64,000 bases of DNA from Roseovarius sp. SCSIO 43702 (GTDB lineage Bacteria; Pseudomonadota; Alphaproteobacteria; Rhodobacterales; Rhodobacteraceae), in NCBI RefSeq assembly GCF_019599045.1, contig NZ_CP080623.1, positions 1,262,501 through 1,326,500 of the forward strand. The letters run 5' to 3'. Made by a program: the position numbers and the translations under genes. Positions 54,969 to 63,471 of the stretch are shown here, piece after piece (position 1 is the stretch's first letter; every line of letters starts with the position of its first letter). Under the pieces are notes generated by a model. The model was not told the origin of the DNA and searched no databases. It saw only the letters and a list, made by a program, of their open reading frames with translations.

Positions 54969-55198
54969 GCCCGGACGAATGGCAGGCGCATGTCACCACG
55001 GAAGCGGCCCTCGCGATGGGGCGCTGGCTCGAGGCGCGGGGGCGGCTCGACCGCCCCATCGCCAGCCTCACCCGGCGCGATCTGGAATGCATGGCCTCCA
55101 ACGCCATCAGCCGCTTCATCGTGCTGGCCTCCGAGCGCCGAACCGCCGCGCCGGACGCGGAGGAGCGAAGCGCGCTCGACCTGCTCCTGATGGGCTGA
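54965..55198 (+). CDS. Small phage-type hypothetical protein
   Basis: A 77-residue helical protein starting at GTG 54965 (overlap GTGA with the preceding stop). Contains TTEAALAMGRWLEARGRLDR and IASLTRRDLECMASNAISRF. Unknown function. Position between the DUF669-like and the zinc-binding gene is typical of small early-gene products. Confidence 0.65.
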   Translation: MSPDEWQAHVTTEAALAMGRWLEARGRLDRPIASLTRRDLECMASNAISRFIVLASERRTAAPDAEERSALDLLLMG

Positions 55199-55221
55199 CC
55201 CGGGCAGAACTCGGCCGCCGC

Positions 55222-55563
55222 GTGCCATGCGCGCTCTGCGGCCGGGAGGCCCGGGGCTTCGGCTACTGCCACGGCCTGCGCTGGGATCGCCATCCCCATC
55301 ACCGCTTCTGCTCGATGGCCTGCCTCACGGCGGGCTCGGCCAACGCCAAGAGGAACCACGGCATGATCGACAAGACCGACATGGAAACCCGGGCGATCCG
55401 CGAGGCGCGCCGCGAGCTGGCCGAGGCGCTGACGGAGATGGGGCTGATGGAGCCCTTCTTCGACCGGCCGGCCGAGGACATCGACCGCCTGATCGAGGCC
55501 TGCGTCGACGGATTTCAGGCGTCGATGCAGCGCCAGTCCGACACCGGCGACGTGCCGTTCTGA
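55222..55563 (+). CDS. Zinc-finger phage-type protein, DUF6511-like
   Basis: A 113-residue protein if GTG 55222 is used. The start has CALCGREARGFGYCHG and HHRFCSMACLT: paired cysteines that can hold one or two zincs. The rest (ETRAIREARRELAEALTEMG and DRPAEDIDRLIEACVDGF) resembles DUF6511 proteins of alphaproteobacterial phages. No ribosome site is evident, but the gene is in the tight run. A longer frame reaches back into the preceding gene without an obvious start. Confidence 0.65.
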   Translation: MPCALCGREARGFGYCHGLRWDRHPHHRFCSMACLTAGSANAKRNHGMIDKTDMETRAIREARRELAEALTEMGLMEPFFDRPAEDIDRLIEACVDGFQASMQRQSDTGDVPF

Positions 55564-55574
55564 GGGTGGCGCGG

Positions 55575-56402
55575 ATGCTGGTCGATCTCAACCATCGCTC
55601 GGGCTTTGTCTATGGCCGCGCCGCCGATGCCCCGCCGCCGCTCGGCGCCCGGATAAACGCGCTTCTCGATGACGCCCTCGTGGCGGAGCGCGCCGGCCAG
55701 CGGCCCCGCGATTATCTAGGCGCCAGCCGGATCGGTGAGCCCTGCGCGCGCCGCCTCGTCTACGAGGTGACGCACACGCCGCCCGATCCCGGCAAGGAGC
55801 TCGAGGGGCGGAGCCTGCGCATCTTCGCCGCCGGCCATGTCTTCGAGGATCTCGCCATCCGCTGGCTGCGGCTGGCCGGGTTCGACCTGCGCACCCAGAC
55901 CCGCGAGGGTGGCCAGTTCGGCTTCGAGACCGCGGGCGGCCGGATCCGCGGCCATGTCGACGGCGTCATCGTCGCCGGCCCGGAAGTGGGCCTCGCCTGG
56001 CCGGTGCTCTGGGAGCACAAGGCGCTGAAGGCGTCCTCCTGGTCGGACACCGCGAAGAAGGGCGTCCGGGTCTCCAAGCCCGTCTATTTCGGGCAGATGC
56101 AGATCTACATGGCCTATATGGGCCTCGGGTCGGCGCTCTTCACCGCGCTGAACAAGGACAGCTGCGAACTCTACCACGAGCACGTTCCCTTCGATCCGGC
56201 GACCGCGCAGGAACTGTCCGACAAGGCGGTGGCCGTGCTGCGCGCCGCGGATGCGGGCGAGCTGCTGCCGCGGATCGCGACCAGCCCTGATTTCTATCTC
56301 TGTCGGTTCTGCCCGTTCTCGGCGCGCTGCTGGGGTGAGCCGCGTCCCGGAAACGCTCCGGTGGAGCGTTTCAGCGGCGAACGGCCGGAGGCCACAGCAT
56401 GA
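55575..56402 (+). CDS. Cas4-like PD-(D/E)xK exonuclease of the phage module
   Basis: A 275-residue nuclease. The PD-(D/E)xK site is GHVDGVIVAGPEVG then VLWEHKALKAS (Asp, Glu-x-Lys-like). Cysteines in IGEPCARRLVYE and CRFCPFSARCW make the four-cysteine iron-sulfur cluster of Cas4/AddB-type nucleases. It would resect DNA ends for the RecA-like protein. The start ATG 55575 lies 11 bases after the previous stop, and its own stop overlaps the next gene (ATGA). Confidence 0.85.
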   Translation: MLVDLNHRSGFVYGRAADAPPPLGARINALLDDALVAERAGQRPRDYLGASRIGEPCARRLVYEVTHTPPDPGKELEGRSLRIFAAGHVFEDLAIRWLRLAGFDLRTQTREGGQFGFETAGGRIRGHVDGVIVAGPEVGLAWPVLWEHKALKASSWSDTAKKGVRVSKPVYFGQMQIYMAYMGLGSALFTALNKDSCELYHEHVPFDPATAQELSDKAVAVLRAADAGELLPRIATSPDFYLCRFCPFSARCWGEPRPGNAPVERFSGERPEATA

Positions 56403-57682
56403 CCGTCACACTTTCCGAGATGCAAAGCCGCGCCATCGCGGCGATCCGCGACTGGTACGAGAACCGCCGCCAGGAGCAGCAAGTGTTCCGGGTCTTCGGC
56501 TATGCCGGGACCGGCAAGACCACGACCACCGCGCAGGCGATCGAGGCGCTGGGGCTGGCGCCGATGACCCCCGGCGCGCCGGGCGGCGTGCTCTTCGGCG
56601 CCTTCACCGGCAAGGCTGCCCTCGTCATGACGCGCAAGGGCACGCCCGCGCAGACCATCCACAGCCTGATCTACCGGGTTTCCGAGGCGACGCCGGAAGA
56701 GATCGAGCGGGTGACCGATGATCTGGCGGCGCTTCGCCGCGAGCTGCCGCGCATGGGACCGGCCGAGCGCGACTTCGCCATGACGCGGATCGCACAGCTC
56801 GAGATCCGGCTCGAGGACATTCACCAGCCGAAGTTCCTGATCAACGAGCAGTCGATCCTGCGCGACGCGGACCTCCTCGTCCTCGACGAAGTGTCGATGG
56901 TGGGGGAGGACCTGGGGCGCGACCTTCTGGCCTTCGGCAAGCCCATCCTCGTGCTGGGCGATCCAGGCCAGCTGCCGCCGGTGAAGGGCGCCGGGTTCTT
57001 CACCGAGGCCGAGCCGGACGTGATGCTGACCGAGGTGCACCGGCAGGCCGAGGACAGCGCCATCCTGCGGCTGGCGACGCTCGCGCGACAGGGCGCGCCG
57101 ATCCCCATGGGCGCGCATGACGACCATGTCTGGAAGATGTCGCGCCACGAGGTCGGCCCGGCGCAGATGCTGCGCGGCGGCCAGGTGCTCTGCGGCACCA
57201 ACGCGACGCGGCGCTGGCTGAACACCGCCATGAAGCGCGCGGCCGGGTTCGAGGCCGACTATCCGACAGGCCACGGCGAGAAGATCATCTGCCTGAAGAA
57301 CCGTCACGATCTCGGGCTGATCAACGGCATGTTCCTGACGCTGAGCGACGTGCGCCAGGATCCCGACGACGCCTTCGCCTTCAGCGCCATGGTCGAGACC
57401 GAGGACGGCGAGACCGTCGCCGGGCGGCAGAGCCTCTGGCGCGGCGAGTACGCCGACCACGTCGCCTACGACCCCGAGCGCGGGCGCCGCGAATGGCAGA
57501 TCAAGCGCGGCCTCATCGAGAGCAGCTGGGGCTACGCCATCACCTGCCACAAGGCGCAGGGCTCCCAATGGGAGAACGTGGTCGTTTTCGACGATGGCTT
57601 CGGTCGCTCGGCGGCCGACAGGAACCGCTGGCTCTACACCGCGATCGCGCGGGCCGAGCGGGGGCTGGTGATCCTTGCTTGA
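56399..57682 (+). CDS. RecD/Dda-like SF1 DNA helicase
   Basis: A 427-residue SF1B helicase. Motif I GYAGTGKTTTTAQAIEALG near residue 38, motif II LLVLDEVSMVGEDL near 160, motif III LVLGDPGQLPPVKGAG, and the C-terminal UvrD-like ITCHKAQGSQWENVVVFDDG with YTAIARAERGL. Such phage helicases unwind DNA at forks. Overlaps: four bases with the nuclease and eight with the primase. Confidence 0.92.
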   Translation: MTVTLSEMQSRAIAAIRDWYENRRQEQQVFRVFGYAGTGKTTTTAQAIEALGLAPMTPGAPGGVLFGAFTGKAALVMTRKGTPAQTIHSLIYRVSEATPEEIERVTDDLAALRRELPRMGPAERDFAMTRIAQLEIRLEDIHQPKFLINEQSILRDADLLVLDEVSMVGEDLGRDLLAFGKPILVLGDPGQLPPVKGAGFFTEAEPDVMLTEVHRQAEDSAILRLATLARQGAPIPMGAHDDHVWKMSRHEVGPAQMLRGGQVLCGTNATRRWLNTAMKRAAGFEADYPTGHGEKIICLKNRHDLGLINGMFLTLSDVRQDPDDAFAFSAMVETEDGETVAGRQSLWRGEYADHVAYDPERGRREWQIKRGLIESSWGYAITCHKAQGSQWENVVVFDDGFGRSAADRNRWLYTAIARAERGLVILA

Positions 57683-60602
57683 TCTGAACGACGCCCTCCC
57701 GCCAGCAACCGAGACGCCGCGCTACGATCTCGACCTGATCGTCGAGCGTCTGCGCGAGACCGCCCCGCACTGGGTGCCCGACCTCTTCCCGCGCGGCCGC
57801 CGCTCCGGCGACGAGTGGCGGCTCGCCAACATCCGGGGCGCCGCGCCACGGAACACCGGCTCCTGCGTCATCACGCTGCGCGGGACACATGCGGGCGACT
57901 GGATCGACTTCGACGGCAACCATGGCGGCGGGCCGATCAGCGCGATCGAGGAGGCGACCGGTCTCGATGGTCGCGCCCTGATCGTGCGAGCGGCCGAGAT
58001 CGCCGGTGTCACCCCCGGCGCCCCCGAGCGGCGTGCACCGGCGACACCGCCGGCGCCGAAGCGCGATGCCACCCGAGAGATCGCGCACATCCTGTCGTCG
58101 GCCCAGCCGCTCGCAGGGACGCCGGCTGCGGACTACCTAGCGGGTCGCCGCCTCGCTATCCCCGCCGAGGCCGATCTGCTCTTCCACCCCGATCTCGCGC
58201 ATTTCGAGACGAAGACCGGCTATCCGGCCCTCGTGGGCGAGGTGCGCGACCGGAACGGCGATGTCATCGGGCTGCACCGCACCTGGCTCGCGGCAGATCC
58301 CGACGGCAGCATCCGCAAGGCGCCGCTCGACAAGGCGAAGAAGATGCTCGGCCGCGTCGCCGGCGGCGCTGTGCGGCTCGCGCCCATCGGGCACGGCGAC
58401 AGGCTGGCGCTGTCCGAGGGTATCGAGACCGGCCTTGCGGCCATGACCGCCTGTCCCGATCTGCCGGTCTGGGCCACGCTCTCGACCTCCGGCCTCGAGC
58501 AAGTCGAGCTGCCGCCGGCCGCCCGGCGCATCGTCATCCTCGCCGACAACGACGCCTCGGGCGCTGGTCTGCGCGCCGCGGATGCCGCCGCGCGACGACT
58601 GCGCGCGCAGGGGCGCGACGTCGCCATCGCCGTGCCGCCCGAGGAAGGCCAGGACTTCAACGATCTGCTGCTGAGCGACGGCCCCGCGGCCGTGGCGCGG
58701 GTGATCGCCGCCGCGGAGTCGGTCGTCGAGGCCGAGACGGTGATGCAGATCGGGCAGCACCGCCCGCTCAACTACCAGGGCTCGGGCGACACCGTGCCGA
58801 CGCTGCGCGCTGACGAGGGCGATCTGGCGCGCGCGAACGAGCAGGTCTGGAGCCTGCTCATGGCCTCGAACCGCTGCCCCTGGCTCTTCCGGCTGGCAGG
58901 CCAGCCCACATGGGTCGTGCCCGACGACGAGGGCCGTCCCGTCGCCACCGCGATGGGCGAGGAAAAGCTCCGCCACATGCTCGCGCGGCTCGCCCGCTGG
59001 GTGCGGGTGAACGCCAAGGGCGAGCCGATCCCCGCGCCGCCGCCGTTGCCCGTGGTCAAGTCGGTCCTCGCCACGCCCGATCCCGCGCTGCCGGTGCTGA
59101 CGGGCATCGTGAACACCCCCGTGTTCGGACGGAACGGCACGCTGCTCACCACGCCCGGCTATCATCCCGACGCGCGGCTCCTCTACGTCCCGGCGCCGGG
59201 CTTCTCCGTGCCGGACATCCCTGCCAAACCCACACCGGCCGAGATCGCCGCGGCCCGCACGATGATCTGTGAGGACCTGCTCGGGGACTTCCCCTTCACC
59301 GGCGATGCCGAGCGCTCCCATGTCGTGGCGCTCCTGCTGCTGGGTTTCCTGCGCGGCATGATCGACGGGCCCACGCCGCTGCACCTGATCGAGAAGCCGG
59401 CGCCCGGGACAGGCGCGACACTGATGGTCGACGCGATCACCGGTATCCTGACCGGCGCGGGCGCCAGCGTCATGACCGAGGGGCGCGATGACGAGGAATG
59501 GCGCAAGCGGGTGACCGCGAAGCTCCGCCAGATCCCCTCCATCGTACTGATCGACAACCTCCGGGCCACGCTCGACAGCTCGGCCCTCGCCGCCGCGCTC
59601 ACGGCGCCCTTCTGGGAGGACCGCATCCTCGGCCATTCCGAGATGGCGCGCTTGCCGATCCGCTGCCTGTGGATCGCGACCGGCAACAACCCGGAGTTCT
59701 CCAACGAGATGGCCCGGCGTCTCGTGCGTATCCGGCTCGATCCGCACACCGACCGCCCCTGGCAGCGCTCCGACTTCCGCCATCCCGACCTGATGAGCTG
59801 GGTGCGCGCCAACCGGGCCCGGCTGGTCGCGGCCTGCCTGACGCTCTGCCAGGCGTGGATCGCCGCCGGTCGACCGCGGGGCGGGCGCAGCATCGGCTCC
59901 TTCGAGAATTGGGCGCATGTGCTCGGCGGCGTGCTCGAGGTGGCAGGCATCCCCGGTTTCCTCGGCAATCTCGAGGAGATGATGGAGGCCTCCGACAGCG
60001 AGGGCGCCGCCTGGAACGCCTTCATCGGCGCCTGGTGGGACAGGTTCGGCACAGCGCGTGTCGTCACGGCAGACCTCTACGATCTGGCGATCTTCTGCGA
60101 TCCGCCGCCGCCGATGGGCAGCGGCAACGAACACGCGCGAAAGACGGCCTTCGGGATCGCGATCAAGCGGATGCGGGATCGTGTGTTCCGGGTCGGCGAT
60201 GTCGAGGTTCGGCTGGTCAAGGCGGGAGTCGAGCACAAGGCCGCACGCTGGCAACTGGAGATCAACGAGAAGAAAACGCGAACGTTCTCGCCGGCTCAAC
60301 CTTCGGTTGGGGAACCTCCGGCAACGAAGGGGAACCTCGAAAACGGAGGTTCCCACAGCCAACCCATTGAAAATGCAGACCGAGGGGAACGTGGGGAACC
60401 TGGGGAACCTCTCCCGACCCTTACGCATGCGTGCACGCGCGCGCACACGAAAGAAAAGGCCGGAAAAGGCTCCCCAGGTTCCCGAGGTTCCCAAAGCCAT
60501 GAGAAATCAGCGGCTTGCGCAGGGGAACCTCTGGGGGAGCCTCGAAACGGAGGTTCCCGAGGTTCACCGTGCCCCGATTGGCTTCGGGAGCTCGACCGAT
60601 GA
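57675..60602 (+). CDS. Primase/helicase with TOPRIM domain and degenerate AAA-type C-terminus
   Basis: A 975-residue replication protein. The N-terminal region (GDEWRLANIRGAAPRNTGSC, then GDWIDFDGNHGGGPISAI) is a DUF7146-type primase start, followed by a TOPRIM core LALSEGIETGLAAM and VILADNDASGAGL near 245-300. The C-terminal ATPase has KPAPGTGATLMVDAI instead of a normal G-x-x-G-x-G-K-T/S (Lys replaced by Ala), with SIVLIDNLRATLDS and IATGNNPEFSNEMARR later; ATP binding may be impaired or handled differently. The last 100 codons contain a GGGGAACCT repeat array and give a Gly/Glu/Pro-rich tail. TTG 57675 is the start, overlapping the helicase stop by eight bases. Confidence 0.82.
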   Translation: MLDLNDALPPATETPRYDLDLIVERLRETAPHWVPDLFPRGRRSGDEWRLANIRGAAPRNTGSCVITLRGTHAGDWIDFDGNHGGGPISAIEEATGLDGRALIVRAAEIAGVTPGAPERRAPATPPAPKRDATREIAHILSSAQPLAGTPAADYLAGRRLAIPAEADLLFHPDLAHFETKTGYPALVGEVRDRNGDVIGLHRTWLAADPDGSIRKAPLDKAKKMLGRVAGGAVRLAPIGHGDRLALSEGIETGLAAMTACPDLPVWATLSTSGLEQVELPPAARRIVILADNDASGAGLRAADAAARRLRAQGRDVAIAVPPEEGQDFNDLLLSDGPAAVARVIAAAESVVEAETVMQIGQHRPLNYQGSGDTVPTLRADEGDLARANEQVWSLLMASNRCPWLFRLAGQPTWVVPDDEGRPVATAMGEEKLRHMLARLARWVRVNAKGEPIPAPPPLPVVKSVLATPDPALPVLTGIVNTPVFGRNGTLLTTPGYHPDARLLYVPAPGFSVPDIPAKPTPAEIAAARTMICEDLLGDFPFTGDAERSHVVALLLLGFLRGMIDGPTPLHLIEKPAPGTGATLMVDAITGILTGAGASVMTEGRDDEEWRKRVTAKLRQIPSIVLIDNLRATLDSSALAAALTAPFWEDRILGHSEMARLPIRCLWIATGNNPEFSNEMARRLVRIRLDPHTDRPWQRSDFRHPDLMSWVRANRARLVAACLTLCQAWIAAGRPRGGRSIGSFENWAHVLGGVLEVAGIPGFLGNLEEMMEASDSEGAAWNAFIGAWWDRFGTARVVTADLYDLAIFCDPPPPMGSGNEHARKTAFGIAIKRMRDRVFRVGDVEVRLVKAGVEHKAARWQLEINEKKTRTFSPAQPSVGEPPATKGNLENGGSHSQPIENADRGERGEPGEPLPTLTHACTRAHTKEKAGKGSPGSRGSQSHEKSAACAGEPLGEPRNGGSRGSPCPDWLRELDR
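60309..60567. repeat. GGGGAACCT repeat array with Z-DNA-like tract, candidate phage origin
   Basis: GGGGAACCT or its complement AGGTTCCC occurs at 60309, 60329, 60346, 60393, 60402, 60476, 60484, 60522 and 60550, plus near-copies at 60384 and 60559. The 60329 and 60346 copies make a hairpin with a GAAAACG loop; a second partial one lies at 60535-60558. Between the clusters, 60422-60449 is 28 bases of unbroken pyrimidine-purine alternation. Iteron arrays of this type often bind a replication initiator. The array overlaps the 3' end of the primase gene. Confidence 0.7.
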
Positions 60603-60655
60603 GCCCCGCGCGCCGTCCCCATCCCTCCATCGAGCAGACAGGAAAGGAGCCCCCG

Positions 60656-61174
60656 ATGGCCAAGACATTCCCGACCCCGTTATCAACGGACGCACCCGCA
60701 GGCGGAGCATCCGCCACCCTTGCCCTGGACCTCGGCACGACCACCGGTTGGGCGCTGCGCGGGTTCGACGGGCTGATCACCAGCGGCACCGCGTCCTTCA
60801 AGCCCGGCCGCTATGACGGCGGCGGCATGCGGTATCTGCGCTTCACAAACTGGCTGACCGAGTTGGACCGGCTGTCCGGGCCGATCGAGGCGATCTGGTT
60901 CGAGGAAGTGCGCCGCCATGCCGGAACGGATGCGGCCCATGTCTATGGCGGCCTGATGGCCACGCTCACTGCGTGGTGCGAACTGCGCGGTGTGCCCTAC
61001 GAGGGCGTGCCCGTAGGGACGATCAAGCGTCACGCCACCGGCAAGGGCAACGCGAACAAGGAGGCGATGATGGCGGTCGCCCGCAGCCGCGGCTTCTCGC
61101 CCGCCGACGACAACGAGGCGGATGCAATCGCCATCCTGCTCTGGGCGCTGGAGACACGGGGAGGCGTGGCATGA
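60656..61174 (+). CDS. RuvC-like Holliday junction resolvase
   Basis: A 172-residue nuclease with an RNase H fold. The catalytic Asp is in LALDLGTTTGWAL near residue 25, the Glu in AIWFEEVRRHAG near 75, and the last acidic pair in PADDNEADAIAILLWALE near 158. GTIKRHATGKGNANKEAMM is the substrate-binding helix block. ATG 60656 has AAAGGAG nine bases upstream. It resolves recombination intermediates in phage replication. Its stop overlaps the next gene (ATGA). Confidence 0.88.
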   Translation: MAKTFPTPLSTDAPAGGASATLALDLGTTTGWALRGFDGLITSGTASFKPGRYDGGGMRYLRFTNWLTELDRLSGPIEAIWFEEVRRHAGTDAAHVYGGLMATLTAWCELRGVPYEGVPVGTIKRHATGKGNANKEAMMAVARSRGFSPADDNEADAIAILLWALETRGGVA

Positions 61175-61374
61175 GCGGCATGCGGTACACGCCCAAGGGC
61201 TATGGCGGGCGCCGCCGCGACCCCGAGCAGGTCAAGCGCGAGGGCTGGCACGAGCAGCGGATGCTCGCGGTCTCGCTGGACGACCAGCGTCTCACCTGGC
61301 CGGAACGGGAACTCGTGCGGCAACTGGGCGAGAAACTCTATGGCAAGCGACAGGAGGACATGCGCCATGGGTGA
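61171..61374 (+). CDS. Small basic phage-type hypothetical protein
   Basis: A 67-residue basic protein starting MSGMRYTPKGYGGRRRDPEQ, ATGA overlap with the RuvC gene. A helix (EQRMLAVSLDDQRLTW) follows. Unknown, possibly DNA binding. The stop overlaps the next gene by eight bases. Confidence 0.7.
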   Translation: MSGMRYTPKGYGGRRRDPEQVKREGWHEQRMLAVSLDDQRLTWPERELVRQLGEKLYGKRQEDMRHG

Positions 61375-61789
61375 ATGGACCATGGGAACGGTGCAGGACC
61401 GCCTGGAACTGGCCGCCGACGTCTTCGCGCAGCTGCCCGCTGTGAAGCCGCAGGGATACTTCAACGCGTGGCCCGAATACTTCCACACATTCGCCGATCA
61501 GGTCGGCCAGGAGCCGCGGATGCGCCGACCCCGGCCGAGCCCGCGCCAGATCACCGAGGCAGAGGAGGCGATGCTCTGGCTGCGGTGGCTCGAGAAGGAC
61601 GACGCTCGGCTTGTCTGGCTACGTGCGAACCGGACGCCGTGGAAGCCGATCTGCTGGGAGTTGGGCATCAGTCGCGCCACCGCGAACCGGCGCTGGCAGT
61701 ACGGCATCGCGGTCATCGTGTGGCGGCTGAACGGTAGACGGGTGCCAAAGAACCGCTCGATCGACTATATCGTGCGAGCAGTGAGCTGA
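61367..61789 (+). CDS. DUF6362-like phage protein (helix-turn-helix)
   Basis: A 140-residue protein. VQDRLELAADVFAQLPAVKP and PSPRQITEAEEAMLWLRWLE, then WKPICWELGISRATANRRWQ, a probable helix-turn-helix, and KNRSIDYIVRAVS. The pattern matches DUF6362 proteins near phage packaging genes, where they may act like small terminase or regulators. ATG 61367 overlaps the preceding stop. Confidence 0.75.
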   Translation: MGEWTMGTVQDRLELAADVFAQLPAVKPQGYFNAWPEYFHTFADQVGQEPRMRRPRPSPRQITEAEEAMLWLRWLEKDDARLVWLRANRTPWKPICWELGISRATANRRWQYGIAVIVWRLNGRRVPKNRSIDYIVRAVS

Positions 61790-61805
61790 GCACAGGAGTG
61801 TAGAA

Positions 61806-62996
61806 TTGTTCGCGTTCGTCGACGAAACTGGGAATACCGGCTCTAACATCTTTGATGAGGCGCAGCCGGATTTCTTTACCGGGGCGCTTATCACGAAGTC
61901 CAATTTTGACGCGCTGCACAAAAAGACGCTTCGCGCGATCTGCCGAAAGCACGATATCAAATCGTTGCATGCCTCGGTCCTCGGATTCGGACCAATAGAG
62001 AAGATTGCACCCGATCTTCTGAACCTGCTGAAGAAGGTCGACGCGAGGTTCTTTGTGTCGCGCGTCGAGAAGCGATACTTGGTCGCGACCAAGCTTTATG
62101 ACACCTTTTTCGACTCAGGTGAGAATCCAGCGGCTAACTGGAACGCCTATAACGTGAGGGTTTTGAAGCTGATCCTTTGCTTCAAGGTCGCGACTATTCT
62201 GACAGAAGAGATCGCGCGAGAATTTTGGTCCATGCTGATGGCCCGGAACGAGAAGCAGGCACGAGCAAAGATCCCGGGTATCTGCGACGCTATCCTCGAG
62301 AACGTTGATTTGCTTGCGGATCAGAGGTCGAGGGAAGTCGTAACGGAGACCCTGCTGTGGGCGCGTGATCACCCGGAAGCTCTCGACATCTTCATTGCGG
62401 GGCGCCAAGCCAAGAATGGTCACATGCCCAACATGGTCGCCTTTGCGAACCTCCTCGACGGCCTCGAGGGGGTTTCAAAAAAATGGAACCGCCCGCTGAA
62501 AAAGATTGTCCACGACCGGCAATCGCAATTCGAGGGCTCGCTGGAAGAGTGGCACCGAATGTTTTCCAACGCGTCGGGAGAGCCCATCCATCGACCGGGC
62601 GAGACGGTGGTGCTGCGCAAGGTGCCAGGATCGAGCTTCGAAGTGTCCAGCTCGGACGACAGCGCGGGGATTCAGGTCGCCGATTTGGCGCTGTGGTTAT
62701 TCCGACAGTTTCTTGCTGGGAAGGACCTTCCTGAGGGGGCCGCGGCCATCCTCAACTACGTGTTCAAGAAGGGCTTCCATCACGACTTCTCGTTTCGCGG
62801 TGTCGGGGATCAGGTTGAGGAAAAGCTCCGTGAAATCATGCAGAAGGACATCCCACCCGAAGCAATGGAGGCTGGTCGGCGGTTGCGCGAGGAGCAAGAG
62901 CGATTGCGCCAGCATCTTATCGCCAAGTATGAAGAGGATGGCCTGATGCCGCACGAGCGCGGTCCGCTGAAGTTGGTTTCCTCGGACGACGATTAA
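61806..62996 (+). CDS. DUF3800 domain protein, cargo gene
   Basis: A 396-residue protein with a DUF3800 start FAFVDETGNTGSNIFDEAQP (Asp plus Gly motif like RNase H folds) and the later blocks KKIVHDRQSQFEGSLEEW and SAGIQVADLALWLFRQF that complete the family pattern. DUF3800 genes are common passengers on phages and in defence islands; activity is unknown but RNase H-like nuclease action is often proposed. TTG 61806 is the start with AGGAG seven bases upstream. Codon use is AT-richer than its neighbours, suggesting later acquisition. Ends with a charged coiled coil (RRLREEQERLRQHLI). Confidence 0.83.
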   Translation: MFAFVDETGNTGSNIFDEAQPDFFTGALITKSNFDALHKKTLRAICRKHDIKSLHASVLGFGPIEKIAPDLLNLLKKVDARFFVSRVEKRYLVATKLYDTFFDSGENPAANWNAYNVRVLKLILCFKVATILTEEIAREFWSMLMARNEKQARAKIPGICDAILENVDLLADQRSREVVTETLLWARDHPEALDIFIAGRQAKNGHMPNMVAFANLLDGLEGVSKKWNRPLKKIVHDRQSQFEGSLEEWHRMFSNASGEPIHRPGETVVLRKVPGSSFEVSSSDDSAGIQVADLALWLFRQFLAGKDLPEGAAAILNYVFKKGFHHDFSFRGVGDQVEEKLREIMQKDIPPEAMEAGRRLREEQERLRQHLIAKYEEDGLMPHERGPLKLVSSDDD

Positions 62997-63471
62997 CCGG
63001 CTTGTCAATCCTCCAGTGCCCCACGAGACATTTTCTTGTGAGACACCGCAAGGCGAGACGGATCGCCTCTCTGGCGCTATCAATAGCGATATACTCGGGG
63101 TCGTGCGCTCGGGCGAGCCGACGCCGATCGCGAGGTGGACACCGGGGCTGGCTTCCGGGGTCCAGCCAGAGTCCAGATCGCCAAGTCGTTGTTTTCCGGT
63201 TCCTTTCCGGGCCGGAACGTATGCTGGCGGGCTTGGCGCGAAATATCGCCAGCGACAGGGCCAATTTTTTGGGAAGCCACCCGGAATCCGGAAGCCACCC
63301 GATCTGCCTGAAAGCTGCGTAAAATCAAACACCTGATCGGCCGCCCGGGGTGGATACCCCGCGGATGCCGGAGTCCAGCCGGAAGCCAGGGTATCCACCC
63401 CGGTGGAGTCCACGCCGCGGGAGTCCAGCGCGGCGAAGGCCACCGCGCGAACAGCATCGACAGGATCACGC
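62997..63471. other. Intergenic 475 bp with a 15-bp inverted repeat
   Basis: No gene is supported. CCGGGGTGGATACCC (63345-63359) and GGGTATCCACCCCGG (63389-63403) are perfect 15-bp inverted arms 29 bp apart, followed by several GGAGTCCAGC-like repeats before the next start at 63472. It probably contains a terminator or an operator for the ParB-domain gene. Confidence 0.6.

Noticed and set aside
58137..60500. 787-codon frame antisense to the primase
   Set aside because: Shadow over a confident replication gene; no independent signals.
60309..60567. Considered a CRISPR array for the repeated GGGGAACCT units
   Set aside because: Units are 9 bp, in both orientations, with uneven spacing; no 25-40 bp direct repeats with equal spacers and no cas operon (the Cas4-like nuclease belongs to the phage module).
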